In this document: piece after piece, positions 1-11,337 of the stretch
Layout of the letters: the number at the start of each line of letters is the position of its first letter
Position numbering within the stretch: the first letter of the stretch is position 1
Assembly (NCBI GenBank): GCA_019426215.1
Contig: CM033403.1
Coordinates: forward strand, 3,239,001-3,303,000
DNA length: 64,000 nucleotides
Direction: 5' to 3'
Origin: Buddleja alternifolia
Lineage: Eukaryota > Streptophyta > Magnoliopsida > Lamiales > Scrophulariaceae
Program-made: the position numbers and the translations under genes
The notes under the pieces: generated by a model
What the model was told of the DNA's origin: nothing
The model's database searches: none
The model's input: the letters and a program-made list of their open reading frames with translations, nothing else

Positions 1-2066
1 ATGTGATTAGAACAATTCTAAGTCAATTTGGTATCAATTATTTTATTATTTTGCTTAAAAATAAGTCTAGGAATGCCAGTTGTTTTGGCAATGGCATGAA
101 AACTTATTTTCAAATGCTACAAGCTTGATGAAGATTAGACCTACGAGTAAAACTGATGTATCAAGATATTAAAGATTTTGCGTTATATTTTCACCAACGC
201 ATGTGTTTTTCTCTTACTTTCATAATAGTTATTGGTTCATTGTATAAATTGTTAATTAGTGTTTGTTTGGCCTTCCTTATAGGGCGAACACAAAAAACAA
301 TAATGTTTTTTTTATTCGTCTTGCTAAGGTTCGACCAATCCTGGTCACTCAAAAACAAGATAAGCATACTTTCTATTATTAATTTTACAGAAAGTATGCT
401 CATCTAATATTTATATTATTTAACATGTGGTTATATGTTTTAAGTGTTTTAATAGTTAGATTTTTCAAGTGTCTTTGTCATTTTATGTAATGACAATGAT
501 TCGTTTGGACAAAGACAAAATAAAATGTTGAAATGTGAGAAAAGGATAACTATTCCCACTGTCATTGCTGATCTCAGTATATTTCGAGTGATTCTTTTGT
601 ACTAAATTGTCGATTTCAATATCTAAGTTACTTTCAATGATTAAGATCATGAGGTTAATATTGTTGGGGGATTCAATGGTGTACATTAGATCGAGATCAA
701 CGATCTCGATCTACCATAGAATTTACCGTCATTAACTTATTTAGTTTGCGTCTTGTCATTTTATTGTCTTGTCATTTTATTTCCTGTCATTTTATTGTCT
801 TGTCATTTTATTTCCACGTGACGTATGTCGGAAAATCCGAAGTTATTGGTGTCTTTGCTGTAGTTATTTCATGCTACCTTTTGTTATAAGTAATTAAAGT
901 TTTAATCATTATATTCTATTGTTTTTCAGAAATCTATGATAAAATAAAGTGAATTACATGTATAATGGATTTTAATTGGTTGCCCCATGCAAATACGAGT
1001 AGTTGTCATTGTAGTAATTATATTCGAAATCGATCCTTACCAAACACACAAAATATTGTTCAAATTTAGTTTTATATATTAGCATATCGATCTCAAACAA
1101 GATTTTACCGAACGATCTCGAGTCAAGTAATTTGGATCATCTTTCAACTCTAGGAACATACTCCGAAACTAGATACAGAGCTACGCGTATAGCCAAGACA
1201 AGTTAAGAGTTAATAGTTTATTTTAAAATGTCCATTTTTATATGTTTCTTTATGCACCATAAGGATATCGTTTCTTTCTACTATTCATTAAAATAAATCT
1301 TGAGAAAATATACAGTATGTGGAAACTAGTTATGTCTAGAATTATTGTTGCAAGTATCTTACATTGGGCTAACTATACTCGAGCTTCGAGCTTGGGGAAC
1401 TTGCAGAAATCAATTCTACTAAATTATTATGCTATTGCAGTCTAAACACCGTTATAATGATATTTTAACATTTTGATATAAAATCAATGAAGGGAATGGG
1501 ATTATTCGTGTCGTAAATTAGGATCAGAAAATTAAAATGTACTTAAATTAGTCAATATTATAGGGCACATGCAAATTGATGTAATGAAAAGCGAGGTAAA
1601 ATCGAAACGTTGTTCGCAAATGAAAAGCCATTGCCTCGTTGCCTTTTTCAACCTGAATAAGATTTTCGTCTCATTGCACAACATTTCAACATATACATAT
1701 ACATACATACGTACATATATATATATATATGAGCAAACATGCCATTCAAGCAGAAAATCTGATTTTCTTATCAGCAGCTGCTTCAGGCTTTAGGTGGTTG
1801 AACGAGTAAGAATCGTGAGCAAGAGACTGCGCCAAATAATAGACCCGAATAAGATACAATATGCGCAAGATGTCGAACAATAAGATTAAACACTGCGGAA
1901 ACCAATCTTCGGCTTTGATAAACTCAAGGTCAACATATAATTATGCGTAGAAGAACTACTACAGCATATATAGTCATTTCACCACCAAACAAATCAGTGA
2001 ATTTGTAATTTGTTTTTTACTAACAGGTGGTGAACTGTAATCTGTTTTCTTAATCTGAGAACTTAC
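1..2066. other. AT-rich intergenic DNA
   Basis: I find no gene here. The short open frames lack codon bias and recognisable motifs. Visible features are a four-copy tandem repeat at 752-813 and a small TA-rich tract around 1709-1730. No promoter or terminator can be assigned. Confidence 0.6.
752..813. repeat. Short tandem repeat, about four copies of a 15-16 bp unit
   Basis: The unit CTTGTCATTTTATTGT recurs about four times in a row with small differences. Its function is unknown; it looks like a simple minisatellite. Confidence 0.8.
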
Positions 2067-3354
2067 GGCATGTTTGGTACAACAGAATGAGGAATCCAAA
2101 AAAGACCTTTCCCACTTTTTAAAACCCACTTCATGTCAGAGACGGAGGCACTAGCCAGCCCCCCCCACTCAATTTTGAGGAAAAAAAAATTTTCCCTACA
2201 AAATGTTACTTTTTACATTTTGCCCCCTATAAAAATTTTATTTTTGACATTTCGGCCCCCTCAAACTCTAAAATTATTAAGGTTTCCTCAAATTTTTACA
2301 TTCGCCCTCCCCGAGCTCTGAATCCTGGCTCCGTCCCTGGTTCATGTTTGGTAAAACTATGAGAAGTAGGACTGAGTAATCCATGGATTGCTTATTCCCA
2401 CTAGAAGTGAGAATACTCATTCCTCATTCAACCACAAGGAATATTTATTCCGATCCCACTTAAGTGAGAATAATTGGGAATCGTAATTAAAAAGGAAGTT
2501 GCTCCTCCTATACCCTAAATTACGAATTGCAACTTAAAATAGTTTTATATATCTATAGTGTATTTTATTTTTCATATGCAATTAAATATATGTAAATTTT
2601 CTTATATATTACAAGCACACGCACATCTATAGTATAATTATAAAGATATTAATCTTTGTATATTTCACACACCTATGTACATCTATAGAAGATATTGTAT
2701 ATATATTTTATATAATTATTTTGCATATAAGTATTAAACATTGTATTTCTAGTACAAATAATACACTAATGTAATAAAATATGTGCTCTATCTACATAGT
2801 TCAATATAATCAAGTATGCCTACGCTACACATGTTTTTTTTTTTTTTTTCAAAGAACCACCCTACCGGGGGGAGCCTGTGATACACATGTGTGTATATAT
2901 ATTTATAATTTGTATTATATAAATATATTGTACAACCTCGTGTATATATGTGTGTGTGTTCATATAAGTGTGAATATTATAAGCAAATTTAAATATATGC
3001 ATATATATTTGAGTATTATAATAATCTTTTATATTTTGTTTTGCACAAGTGTCCATGTGTATAACAGTATTTAAGTATTTTTATCTAGTTATGTGTGTTT
3101 AGGTCAAAATTAAAATAATAACTATATTATTAGTTTAAATATATTTCTGTATATTATGGTTATTAAATTTTATTTCAGTGTAATTACATTTAAGTGAGCC
3201 AAAAACAAAAGGACTGCAACTACTAAACAAATATGATTTTAGTACATGTATGTAGCCAAACAAAGACATGAGAAAGACTATTCCAGGTGGAATTCCTTTC
3301 CACCTGGATCGAGTTTTTCTGGAATGTGCAGTCATCATTCCAAACGTGCCATTA
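2067..3354. mobile_element. Candidate MITE-like element with GGCAYGTTTGG ends
   Basis: The left edge reads GGCATGTTTGG and the right edge carries CCAAACGTGCC, so the ends are inverted copies. The interior is AT-rich and noncoding, and a second element (2137-2340) is nested in it. The target-site duplication is unclear. The open frames at 2133-2321 and 2781-3074 are low-complexity and not genes. Confidence 0.35.
2137..2340. mobile_element. 204-bp MITE with CAGRGACGGAG ends, flanked by TTCATGT
   Basis: The left end is CAGAGACGGAGGCA and the right end, read on the other strand, is CCAGGGACGGAGCCA, giving an imperfect terminal inverted repeat. TTCATGT occurs immediately on both sides (2130-2136 and 2341-2347). 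A duplication of about 7-8 bp fits a hAT-type non-autonomous element. The interior is C-rich on one side and noncoding. Confidence 0.65.
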
Positions 3355-4193
3355 TTGTAATTTCTCAAATCTCATAGTACTTTTCGTTAATTTCCCCAAA
3401 AGTAAAAGTTTGTAGATATATTCAGTATTGCATTTAAAAGTGGTAGCAGAGAGATGTAATTGCACATCATTAATTTAACTGAGTGCATACTGCTGAAAAC
3501 AGAAATGCACCCTTATATTTTAGCACGTCCCAAGAAAGATATATGACTAATAAGTTCGGGTTATATCATATATGCAATATTATACCTAACAAATGAGCAA
3601 ATTTCAGTTTGCATACCTGTTCTTGGGCTCGGAAGTACATGAACGGGGTATAATGGAGGAAGTTAGAAACTCTCGAGGTATAAATATCAGCATACCTACA
3701 GCCTCAAAAGTAATAAAATTTAGATGGCAATTAAAAGTCGGCAATCGTTTACCAAATTACAAAAGTGCCGCATACTTCTCAATTTGCCTCATTAAGTGGC
3801 TTTTGTCCCAGAGTCCTGCTCGTGAAAGATAACCCCACCTGAAAGAAGATAAGAGCCGTTACTCAGACCAAGTTCAATTTTGAAATGGTAAGAGATAAAG
3901 ACGGAGTAAGAAAGAAATTTTAGAATACGAGCTTTAATGCACCTTTCGTTAAGAGCTCGCCTTCGGCTTCTAACATTGGACCAATTTTATTGTCTAATCT
4001 TTGCATCACAATGAGAAGCTTCTGAATGCTTTCATTCAGTTCCTTGTCATCCATACGAGTTGCAGCAAGAGTCTGATGCACAAAAATGTCCTTTTTGTCA
4101 ATATATGCAATACATATCATAGAAGAGAAAAAAAACAAATTACTAGTTTGTCACTCAAAATCAATTACGAAAAAATATATGAAATAAAATTTA

Positions 4194-4359
4194 GGGATAG
4201 TTACATGCACACCCCTCACTTATTGAGTAATTACCATGAGCCCCGCCAGGTCTTGCAAATTACCAGTTGCACTCGAAAACAGGAGGTAAAACTGTAATCT
4301 TGTTTTACTGACAGGGTGTAATTCGGGCTTCACGCAGGGGGTGTTATGTAATTGACCCT
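4194..4359. mobile_element. MITE family A copy 1, in a nucleotidase intron
   Basis: The ends are near-inverted repeats: GGGATAGTTACATGCACACC on the left, and GGGTCAATTACATAACACCC when the right end is read in reverse. The interior has the CTTATTGAGTAATTACCATG word shared with the copies at 5936 and 7980. It is noncoding. A 28-bp direct duplication containing TTTTTATGGGTTCCAAATG follows at about 4360-4415. Confidence 0.6.
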
Positions 4360-5935
4360 ACTTTTTATGGGTTCCAAATGTCAAGCTACTTTTTATGGGT
4401 TCCAAATGTCAAGGAATATTTGCATCATTTCGGCCTCATCTCTTGGTGAAAATTTGCATCATTTGGTCACACAATGCATGATATCCAATAACAACGCATG
4501 GAAAAAGAAACAAAAAAGGGAACCCGTGATATTACCTGAGCTGGACGTCCTTTACTTCGTCTCTGAAGAGCAAGACGGAGTTGGTTAAAGAGGTCCCCTA
4601 CGACCTCCTTCTGATTTATAAGCTCTATCAATGTGGCACGATGACCTTGACCATGAATTAAAGCACTATACTGCAAGGGTCAAAACTGGTAATCTATATG
4701 TGGCATACAATGCACTTTATTGTATAGAAGTTAAGAGAACACGCCAAATGAATTTGATTTTTTGAAGAAAAAGATTCAAAGTTGTGAAAATTGATACGTC
4801 TGGATAAAGGTAGCTGGCCAAAACTAATTAAAACAAATTATTTTTTTGTAATGCTAGAAATAGAAATTCTTCTCTAAAACTCAGCAAGGAAATGGACACT
4901 ATAGAAACAATATGCAAACCTCTTCTTCTAGCTCTCGGCAAATTAGAGCTGTACGCCATCTAAGATGAACTTTAGATTGGCTAACATCTGTATATATATG
5001 ATCACCAACATAGAGAATTTCATCTCCTTGAACGCCAAGTGACTTCTCAACCATCTGAGCACTTCCTCCAGAGTATACTCCCCCTGCATGAATACATAAT
5101 CAAATTAAATTATTCTGCAACTAAATGTAATGCAGGATAAGAAATTATTCTGCCAATGAAGTTTTTATCTTATCCCATCTCTTCTTCTTTGGCGTTTTTC
5201 TTTTTTTTTTCTCTTTCAAGAATTATATTATTTGAATTTCAATCCTTTTACATGTCATAAATCCAAATGAAAATATTGAAATCATAAAAAATTATGCTAC
5301 AAGAAAGTAAGATAAATTCCAATTTTACATATTCAACTTTAAGCACAACATAGAGTGTGATTACTGATTTATATTAATGAAATGATGGTCTAATGGAATA
5401 TCTGAAAATACCACCTCCTAAACTACCCATCTAAACTGCAGTTTTTTCAAATTACAAAGGAAAACTCTGTAGCATGAGGAGAAATAAAATTAAGAAATGC
5501 ATAAATATTTTTTTATCTATAGACAAAACAAGACTTTAAACTAATACTACATATTCAATTCATTTCAATTTGCTTGTGGTACTCATTCAAAAGAATCAAA
5601 GGGAGTACAATCGCAGAAGCAGAAGTTCTCTATAGTCATCTCTCGACAAAGATGGTTAAAAAACCAGAAATATTAATGACACCACAGATTAAGAAATTTT
5701 GAAGGGCTAAAACACTAAGTAGAATCACCTGTGATTAGCCTTAAAACATGGACGCATTAGACCTTCACCAGTCACCACTTCATACATTGGGTGTGACATT
5801 TGAAAAAACTCTGGCTTCCTAGCAGAGACTATTACCTGTAGAAACAATGAGCCACAGCATTGTGGCCTCAACGAATCATATGCTCCGACTTCAAGTGTAC
5901 ATTGAAAGCTTCTAACTAAAATTATATTTTTTCTA

Positions 5936-6155
5936 GAGAAATTACATAAACACCCCGTGTAACATCCTTATATGAAAGCACCCCGAGGTTTGAGAAATTA
6001 CCGTAACACCCCTATCAGTAAAGGACATTACAATTTCACCCCCTCCTATTTTTCATGTTGTCAGGATAGACAAGGGAGTGTCTTAGTAATTTGCAAATCT
6101 CAAGGGGCTCATGGTAATTAACCAATAACTAATGAGGGGTGCATGTAATTATCCC
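5936..6155. mobile_element. MITE family A copy 2, inverted relative to copy 1
   Basis: It begins GAGAAATTACATAAACACCC and ends GGGGTGCATGTAATTATCCC. The interior aligns in reverse with the copies at 4194 and 7980. It is noncoding and lies in a nucleotidase intron. Confidence 0.6.
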
Positions 6156-6510
6156 TTTTGTGTACAACAGGAATGGGAGTTTAAATCATATCTTGACTAA
6201 TTTATGCCGTGTTAAGGAATATTTGCAACTCCAAGTTTCCAAAATGAAGGCTAAGTAATTGCTTATAAAGAGAACAAAGACACTAAATAGAAGCCAGTTT
6301 GTTTGCAGTCAATATTAGTAAGAGCACAATAGGTCTACTGACCATGTCAAATAGATCTCGCCAGCTCATATCATTCGGAAGAAACCTATTGAACGAGTGC
6401 TGCATCATCTTCTCTGTGTAATGGTAGTCTGATTGGTAATAAGCAAGAGTCTTTTGCCAGCCTGTTAAAGAGCAGCTCAGCTAATGACCAGTCAAAATAG
6501 TAATATTAAG

Positions 6511-6777
6511 GAGAAAATTGCAGCTTTAGTCCCATATGATGTTCCTTCGCAATTTTAGGCCCAATGTGCACAAACTTGCAAAACTAGTTCCACTGCATTT
6601 GTAGCCCCTGTCTTGCACGTGATCATTAATAAAACAAATGGTTCCATCCGTATTTTCACGGATGAGACCAAAATTGTAAAAAATGCATCCTATAGGACTA
6701 ACTTTGCATAATTGTAAACAGGAGGACTAAAACTATTACAGGTCCTATCTTATGGGACCACTATTGCAACTTTCCCC
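6511..6777. mobile_element. MITE family B, about 267 bp
   Basis: The left end GAGAAAATTGCAGCTTTAGT matches, in reverse, the right end that finishes in TTGCAACTTTCCCC. The flanks AATATTAAG and ACTATTAAC look like a diverged 9-bp duplication, which would suggest a Mutator-type non-autonomous element. A partial relative starts near 7339 with GGGAAAATTGCAG. Confidence 0.5.
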
Positions 6778-7338
6778 ACTATTAACAGAGAATATGCGGC
6801 ACAAAACATAAAAATCCTTCAGAAATAACAGCACTCGAATGCAACACTCATTAGAAGAGAATAAAAGTACCTCCTTCTGATCCAATAGTGCCAAAGGTAG
6901 CTCGGGATCAGGCTCTACAAAGAGTTCAGGCTTGGACATAATCTCACTCTGAGAGTGTCCGTTGATTAGATAATGCTTGTTCAACTGGATATTGGAAAGA
7001 TAAATATTGTGAAGAATGAATACCTTGAGCTGGCCTTCGACATGTGCCCTGAAGAGTGCTTTCCCAACAGCCTGAAATTAATGGAGAAAGTTAAGGCATT
7101 CTAATATATATAAGTCATATTCCATATAATGTCGTCAATATCAAACCTTGTAAGGCCTTTGTAATCAAGTGGACCAAGATCTGCAGCTATAGCGCCATCA
7201 TCCAATCTATCTACCAACTGGATTTGAAATATATCTATTATAGCGCAATAGGACAAGACCACATAAACCAGGGGGAATTTAGCAGAGCATGCATATAGCC
7301 CAAAGGTTAAGTATAATGTACGCATGATCGAGGCAGTA

Positions 7339-7450
7339 AAATGGGAAAATTGCAGCAATAGTCCTATAGGATAGGGCTTATTGCAATTTTTATCCCCATA
7401 TCTACAAACTTGCAAAGTTAATACCAGAAAGTGCATTTTTTAGTCCCAAC
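7339..7450. mobile_element. Partial MITE family B copy
   Basis: It starts GGGAAAATTGCAGCAATAGT and continues with the same AGTCC-rich subterminal region as 6511-6777. The right end is not clear. Confidence 0.4.
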
Positions 7451-7979
7451 TGTTAAAAAAAAGACAGAAACCGGAACGTGTCAGTACTAAATTTAACAGC
7501 ACCTGCACTTCCAAAAAAAATCCGGCTTAAAATTTCTATTCATTTTCTCTCTCCAAATAGTTGTTGGAAAGAGTTTTTACGGAGTGACAAGAAGAAATAC
7601 AAGGGCATTCTTCAGCAAGAATAAAAGAAATGAAATGACACAAGAATAAAAGTGAGCTACTAATTGAGTCTTCCCAAAAACTTTTACATTATAATAGTTG
7701 ATTAAAATCTGCAAGGTGTCTACCTGCATATAAGCGACTGCCTCTGAAACAGAGAAGAGTGTGTTGAGGAACTCCCATCGGCTCTCCTTTCTCAGATCCA
7801 CAAGTTCTCTGCCATACATCTCACTTCCATCCAGAGAAAATCGATTAATACTAGTGGACTATCACTTAAATTTTGTCAACCTTACATAATGAACCAGGAA
7901 GGAAGAAACTTAAATTAACTAAAAACTCAAATTAACGTGGACTAAGAGTCATAGTAGTAAATCATGAAACAAACTTATA

Positions 7980-8240
7980 AGGGATAATTACATGTGCACC
8001 CCTTACTTATTGGATAATTACCACGAGGCCATGAGGTTTTACAAATTACCAAGACACCCACCCTCGATCCTGACAACTCGAAAAATAGGGGATGAATTTG
8101 TACTCTGGTTTTACTGATAGGGGGAGTGAAACTGTAATATACAGTGACATACACAGACTGAGGAAGTAGTGGTAATTTATCAAACCTCAAGGTGTTTTCG
8201 TAATTAGGGTCTCACATAGGGGTGTCTATGTAATTTACCC
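7980..8240. mobile_element. MITE family A copy 3
   Basis: It starts GGGATAATTACATGTGCACC and ends in GTCTATGTAATTTACCC, the same inverted terminal repeats as the copies at 4194 and 5936. It is noncoding and lies inside a nucleotidase intron. Confidence 0.6.
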
Positions 8241-8851
8241 AATTTATGGTGCAATTCTTATAGAATCTCCTCAGAAGTTTTCTGGAAAGATGTGTTGCCA
8301 TTCACTTGGAATATTCAATAACAAGAAAGATTGAAACCAGTAAACCACACCTCACTTTTTGCATAGACAACATTCTTGTTCCGTGCATAGCCGCTTAACA
8401 TATCCAAATCGATCTGCTTTAACTAGATTTCTCTCTCTTTGTCTATCACTAGGCCTCGAATGACCTACAAGCGCATGGTACATTTGTCTATCACTACATT
8501 TCCTTTCTCTTTGTCATATGTCATAAACATGTTGCATACCAGTTCTGGATCAAATGCAAGTCCATCAACAGGAAAACCCATATTTCTCAAGTTGTCCATG
8601 CAATAGTCATAAGCCCTCCCCTCCCAAGCCTGCAAAAATACACGAAGCATGATGAAAATGAAGTTCTATGCATGGAGTAGCTTGAAACTATTGAAGCAGT
8701 TTTAGATTGATTAACCATTTAAGTAATTTACCATGACATTGTAATGAATCAATGTGTAATCCATATCGTAGCCAATAGCACTGATTGACCGCAAATTCAG
8801 CGTTCGGCTACAAAATATGCCACAAGCAGAATATCTTGCAGAAAATGGATC

Positions 8852-9571
8852 CTGTACAATGTTAAGTGGAATTAAAATCAGCACATTCTAGCACCATAAG
8901 GAGAAAAATAGTTGTTTCAAAACAGAATATAGATTGGTAAAGTTCAACTCAGAAAAATCATTTCTTGGAAATCCAAGAGCTAAACTTTGTTTGTTTATGT
9001 TTCTTAAACAAAATTTTGTTTTTTGGATCACAATTTTTTGAAATTACACCTACAAACCATTTTCAACCAAAAGCATTTTTTTCAACTTCACCTTCTCATT
9101 CCCATGTAAACTACCTTTCGTTTAAAAGATTCATCACTTCGCACTATATCTCATCAATAATTACCTACTCCAATTATTCCTTCTTTCCTTTCTTAATTTA
9201 CTATTTTTTTACTCACATAATCATCGTCAAACATTACTAAATAAACCTTCGACATCACGTAACTATCATTTTTATATCTAAACAGATATTTCTTATTTTC
9301 AACCTTTCTGAAAAAACATGAAACAACAAAAATTACACATCACATCATTTTCATGCATACCATATTACCACTTCTCGAAAAAATTCAGAATATTACCAAG
9401 AACATAATCAAAACAAGCCTAAACCGTTGGGCAATACCTTTGCTATAACCAAATACCAACTCAAAAGAACGAAACCAACAACAATACATCGAGAATGACA
9501 ATATTAAAGTGAAGCACTAAGCAAGAAATCACGGAATGCTAAGTGATTAAGAGGTTCCAGCTTTGAGCTTC
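8852..9571. other. Noncoding flank between nucleotidase and retrotransposon
   Basis: This stretch is AT-rich. I looked for the missing upstream nucleotidase exons on the minus strand and found none. Nothing else is recognised. Confidence 0.5.
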
Positions 9572-11105
9572 CTTTGGTCCCAAGTGGCATACGAAAGGGT
9601 CTAGAAGGGGGGGGGTTGAATAGACCCTGAAGTCTTTTTCGACTTCAAAAAGGTTTCGTATTAAAATGGTTTTGGACGCTTGAAATGTGAACGCTTGACT
9701 GAGCGTTTACTTAGAAATATAGACGCTTAGGTTAAGCGTCTGATGAAGACTGTTTTTAGAGAGTTAACTTAGACTTCAAGATTTAAATACTTTAACCGAG
9801 TGGGTTTAAGCGTTCAGTTCTTTAATCAGTGTTAGCACAGCGGAATGATTTTTCTAGTCTTCTTTTGAAAGCTTTAGCGTCACCAGAAGTTTCTTAGTTG
9901 CTTAGCGTTTGATTGTATTTTACTTAATCAATTTATGCAATGATATGATATGAAAGAATTGACTGAAAAGTAAATAACACAATATTTGTAAGGTTCGTTG
10001 GGTGATGTAATCCCAACTACGTCCTTCTTCTCCTTGAACACTTGGAGGCAATCCACTAAAGTGATTCTCAAAGAATCACACAGAATCTTCTACACAATAG
10101 GGAGAGATAGATGTCGATGACTTGAGCTCCTTGATCACACAGATTTCTGCTCCAAATCACTTCAATCTCCTTGCTTCTTTCCCAGAAATGATGCAAGTAT
10201 CCAACTTCGACTTCACACAGATCGCGAGGCTTGGATGGGTTTTTTCTAAACGGTTTGTTTGATTTTGATGAAGTTCAAACAACTTGGAAATATCTCAGTA
10301 GGAAAGTGGTTTCTTCGAAAAGAATGTTTGAGATATTTGTTGACTGTCTCAGGATTGAAGAAAAGCAGAGGGAATGTTTTCTTGAATATTCTGGCTTTTC
10401 TGAGAGTTTAAGGAATGAGACTTCAATGCAACAGCAATTCGACTTGAAGATTAATTGTTGTTTTTGGCTTGTTGTTGAAGTCCTATTTATAGGCATTCTT
10501 GGAGAAAGTGTCGTTTGACACATGCACAGGCGCGTGTCTCTCACTTCCGCGAGTGAACAACTTTTGTCCTTTTTCCTGAAAATCTGCTGCACAAAAGTTG
10601 GTGCTGCAGTCTGAGATAGTTGACAGTCCAATAGGGTGGCTTCTCCGTACGTCTGAAAGTGCTTATCACATTTAATGCTCTTATCAGCATTTAATGCATT
10701 TGAATTAAATACCCGTTGGTACTTAATGCTTTGAGAATATTTGCATTAAACTCCTTCTGGACTTAGAAATAAATTCAGGTGAAATTACTTCTGTCCCATA
10801 AGGAAACGCTTGATGTAGCTGGTCAATTGGACGCTTGGAGACTTTTATCTTCTTTCAGAAATCAGGCGCTTGAGTCTTCGAACTTTACCACTGATAAACT
10901 CACTCAGAAATTATCAGACGCTCAGCCTAAGACTACTTAGCCTAACAATCTAAAGTAAAATAAAACAAAGCCTAATAAGCCTATTACAAAACTAACGCTT
11001 CAAAGCTTATACAAATTTTCTACTAAAATCAAACTTACATATTTTGGGGTCTAACACAAAGTCTTAATTGTCATCATCAAAACATCTAACATGAAATTCC
11101 TAACA
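9572..11105 (-). repeat. E1 3' LTR
   Basis: It ends AAATTCCTAACA on the plus strand. The left edge reads CTTTGGTCCC where the other LTR has TGTTGGTCC, so the terminal dinucleotide is damaged. It contains at least eight ACGCTT/AAGCGT words. The two overlapping open frames near 10231-10631 are duplicated in the other LTR and look like by-products. Confidence 0.9.
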
Positions 11106-11120
11106 ATTTCCCCCTTTTTG
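11106..11120 (-). promoter_or_regulatory. E1 polypurine tract
   Basis: On the minus strand AAAAAGGGGGAAAT lies directly before the 3' LTR start TGTTAGG. This is the expected primer for plus-strand DNA synthesis. The same tract lies beside the LTR at 26000 and at 58231. Confidence 0.85.
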
Positions 11121-11337
11121 ATGATGGCAATACTTACTCTTTTATAGTTCAAGAGTTAGACAGCCAAAAGTAAAAGTTAGATTGATTAGATAACGTTAGT
11201 TAAAGTTAGTTACGCTTCAACGAGATGTTTCAGCTGAAAAATGCATTTTATATATATCGAGAATTACAGGCATTTTTACAACTGAACAAGTGAAGATATA
11301 AGAGACAAGAATATAGATAATGTAAAATCAGAAAGCT

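Larger units (their letters stand above)
3617..8851 (-). pseudogene. HAD-superfamily (IG) 5'-nucleotidase, 5'-truncated and frameshifted
   Basis: Fourteen exons can be read on the minus strand: 8851-8732, 8629-8540, 8464 to about 8340, about 7820-7724, 7217-7147, 7071-7024, 6948-6871, 6461-6343, 5835-5729, 5083-4920, 4670-4536, 4072-3943, 3838-3776 and 3695-3617. Most have GT-AG borders. Together they spell the plant relative of cytosolic purine 5'-nucleotidase, which hydrolyses nucleoside monophosphates. HAD motif I is DMDYT in the first visible exon, motif II (ITN-S-D) is near 6437, a motif III-type lysine lies in SARKPEFF, and motif IV is VGDHIYTD near 5000. Exons upstream of motif I and the very last exon are not seen. 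Single-base deletions break the frame near 8440, 8395, 7153, 6437 and 3951, and one base is inserted near 5734. It is a pseudogene or a gene with assembly indels; see findings. Confidence 0.85.

Noticed and set aside
2781..3074. 97-codon open frame
   Set aside because: Low-complexity Tyr/Ile/Cys-rich translation of TA/TG-rich DNA, also open on the other strand.
8465..8540. Apparent in-frame insertion in the nucleotidase after DPEL
   Set aside because: The segment starts GTATGC and ends TTGTAG, so it is a normal short intron.
8965..9240. 91-codon Phe/Ser-rich frame considered as a missing nucleotidase exon
   Set aside because: It is on the wrong strand, has low-complexity composition and no similarity to the N-terminal region of the family.
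10231..10631. Overlapping open frames of 95 and 118 codons inside the LTR, repeated at 22609-23045
   Set aside because: Both strands are open, the frames overlap the TATA region, and conservation is explained by LTR duplication.
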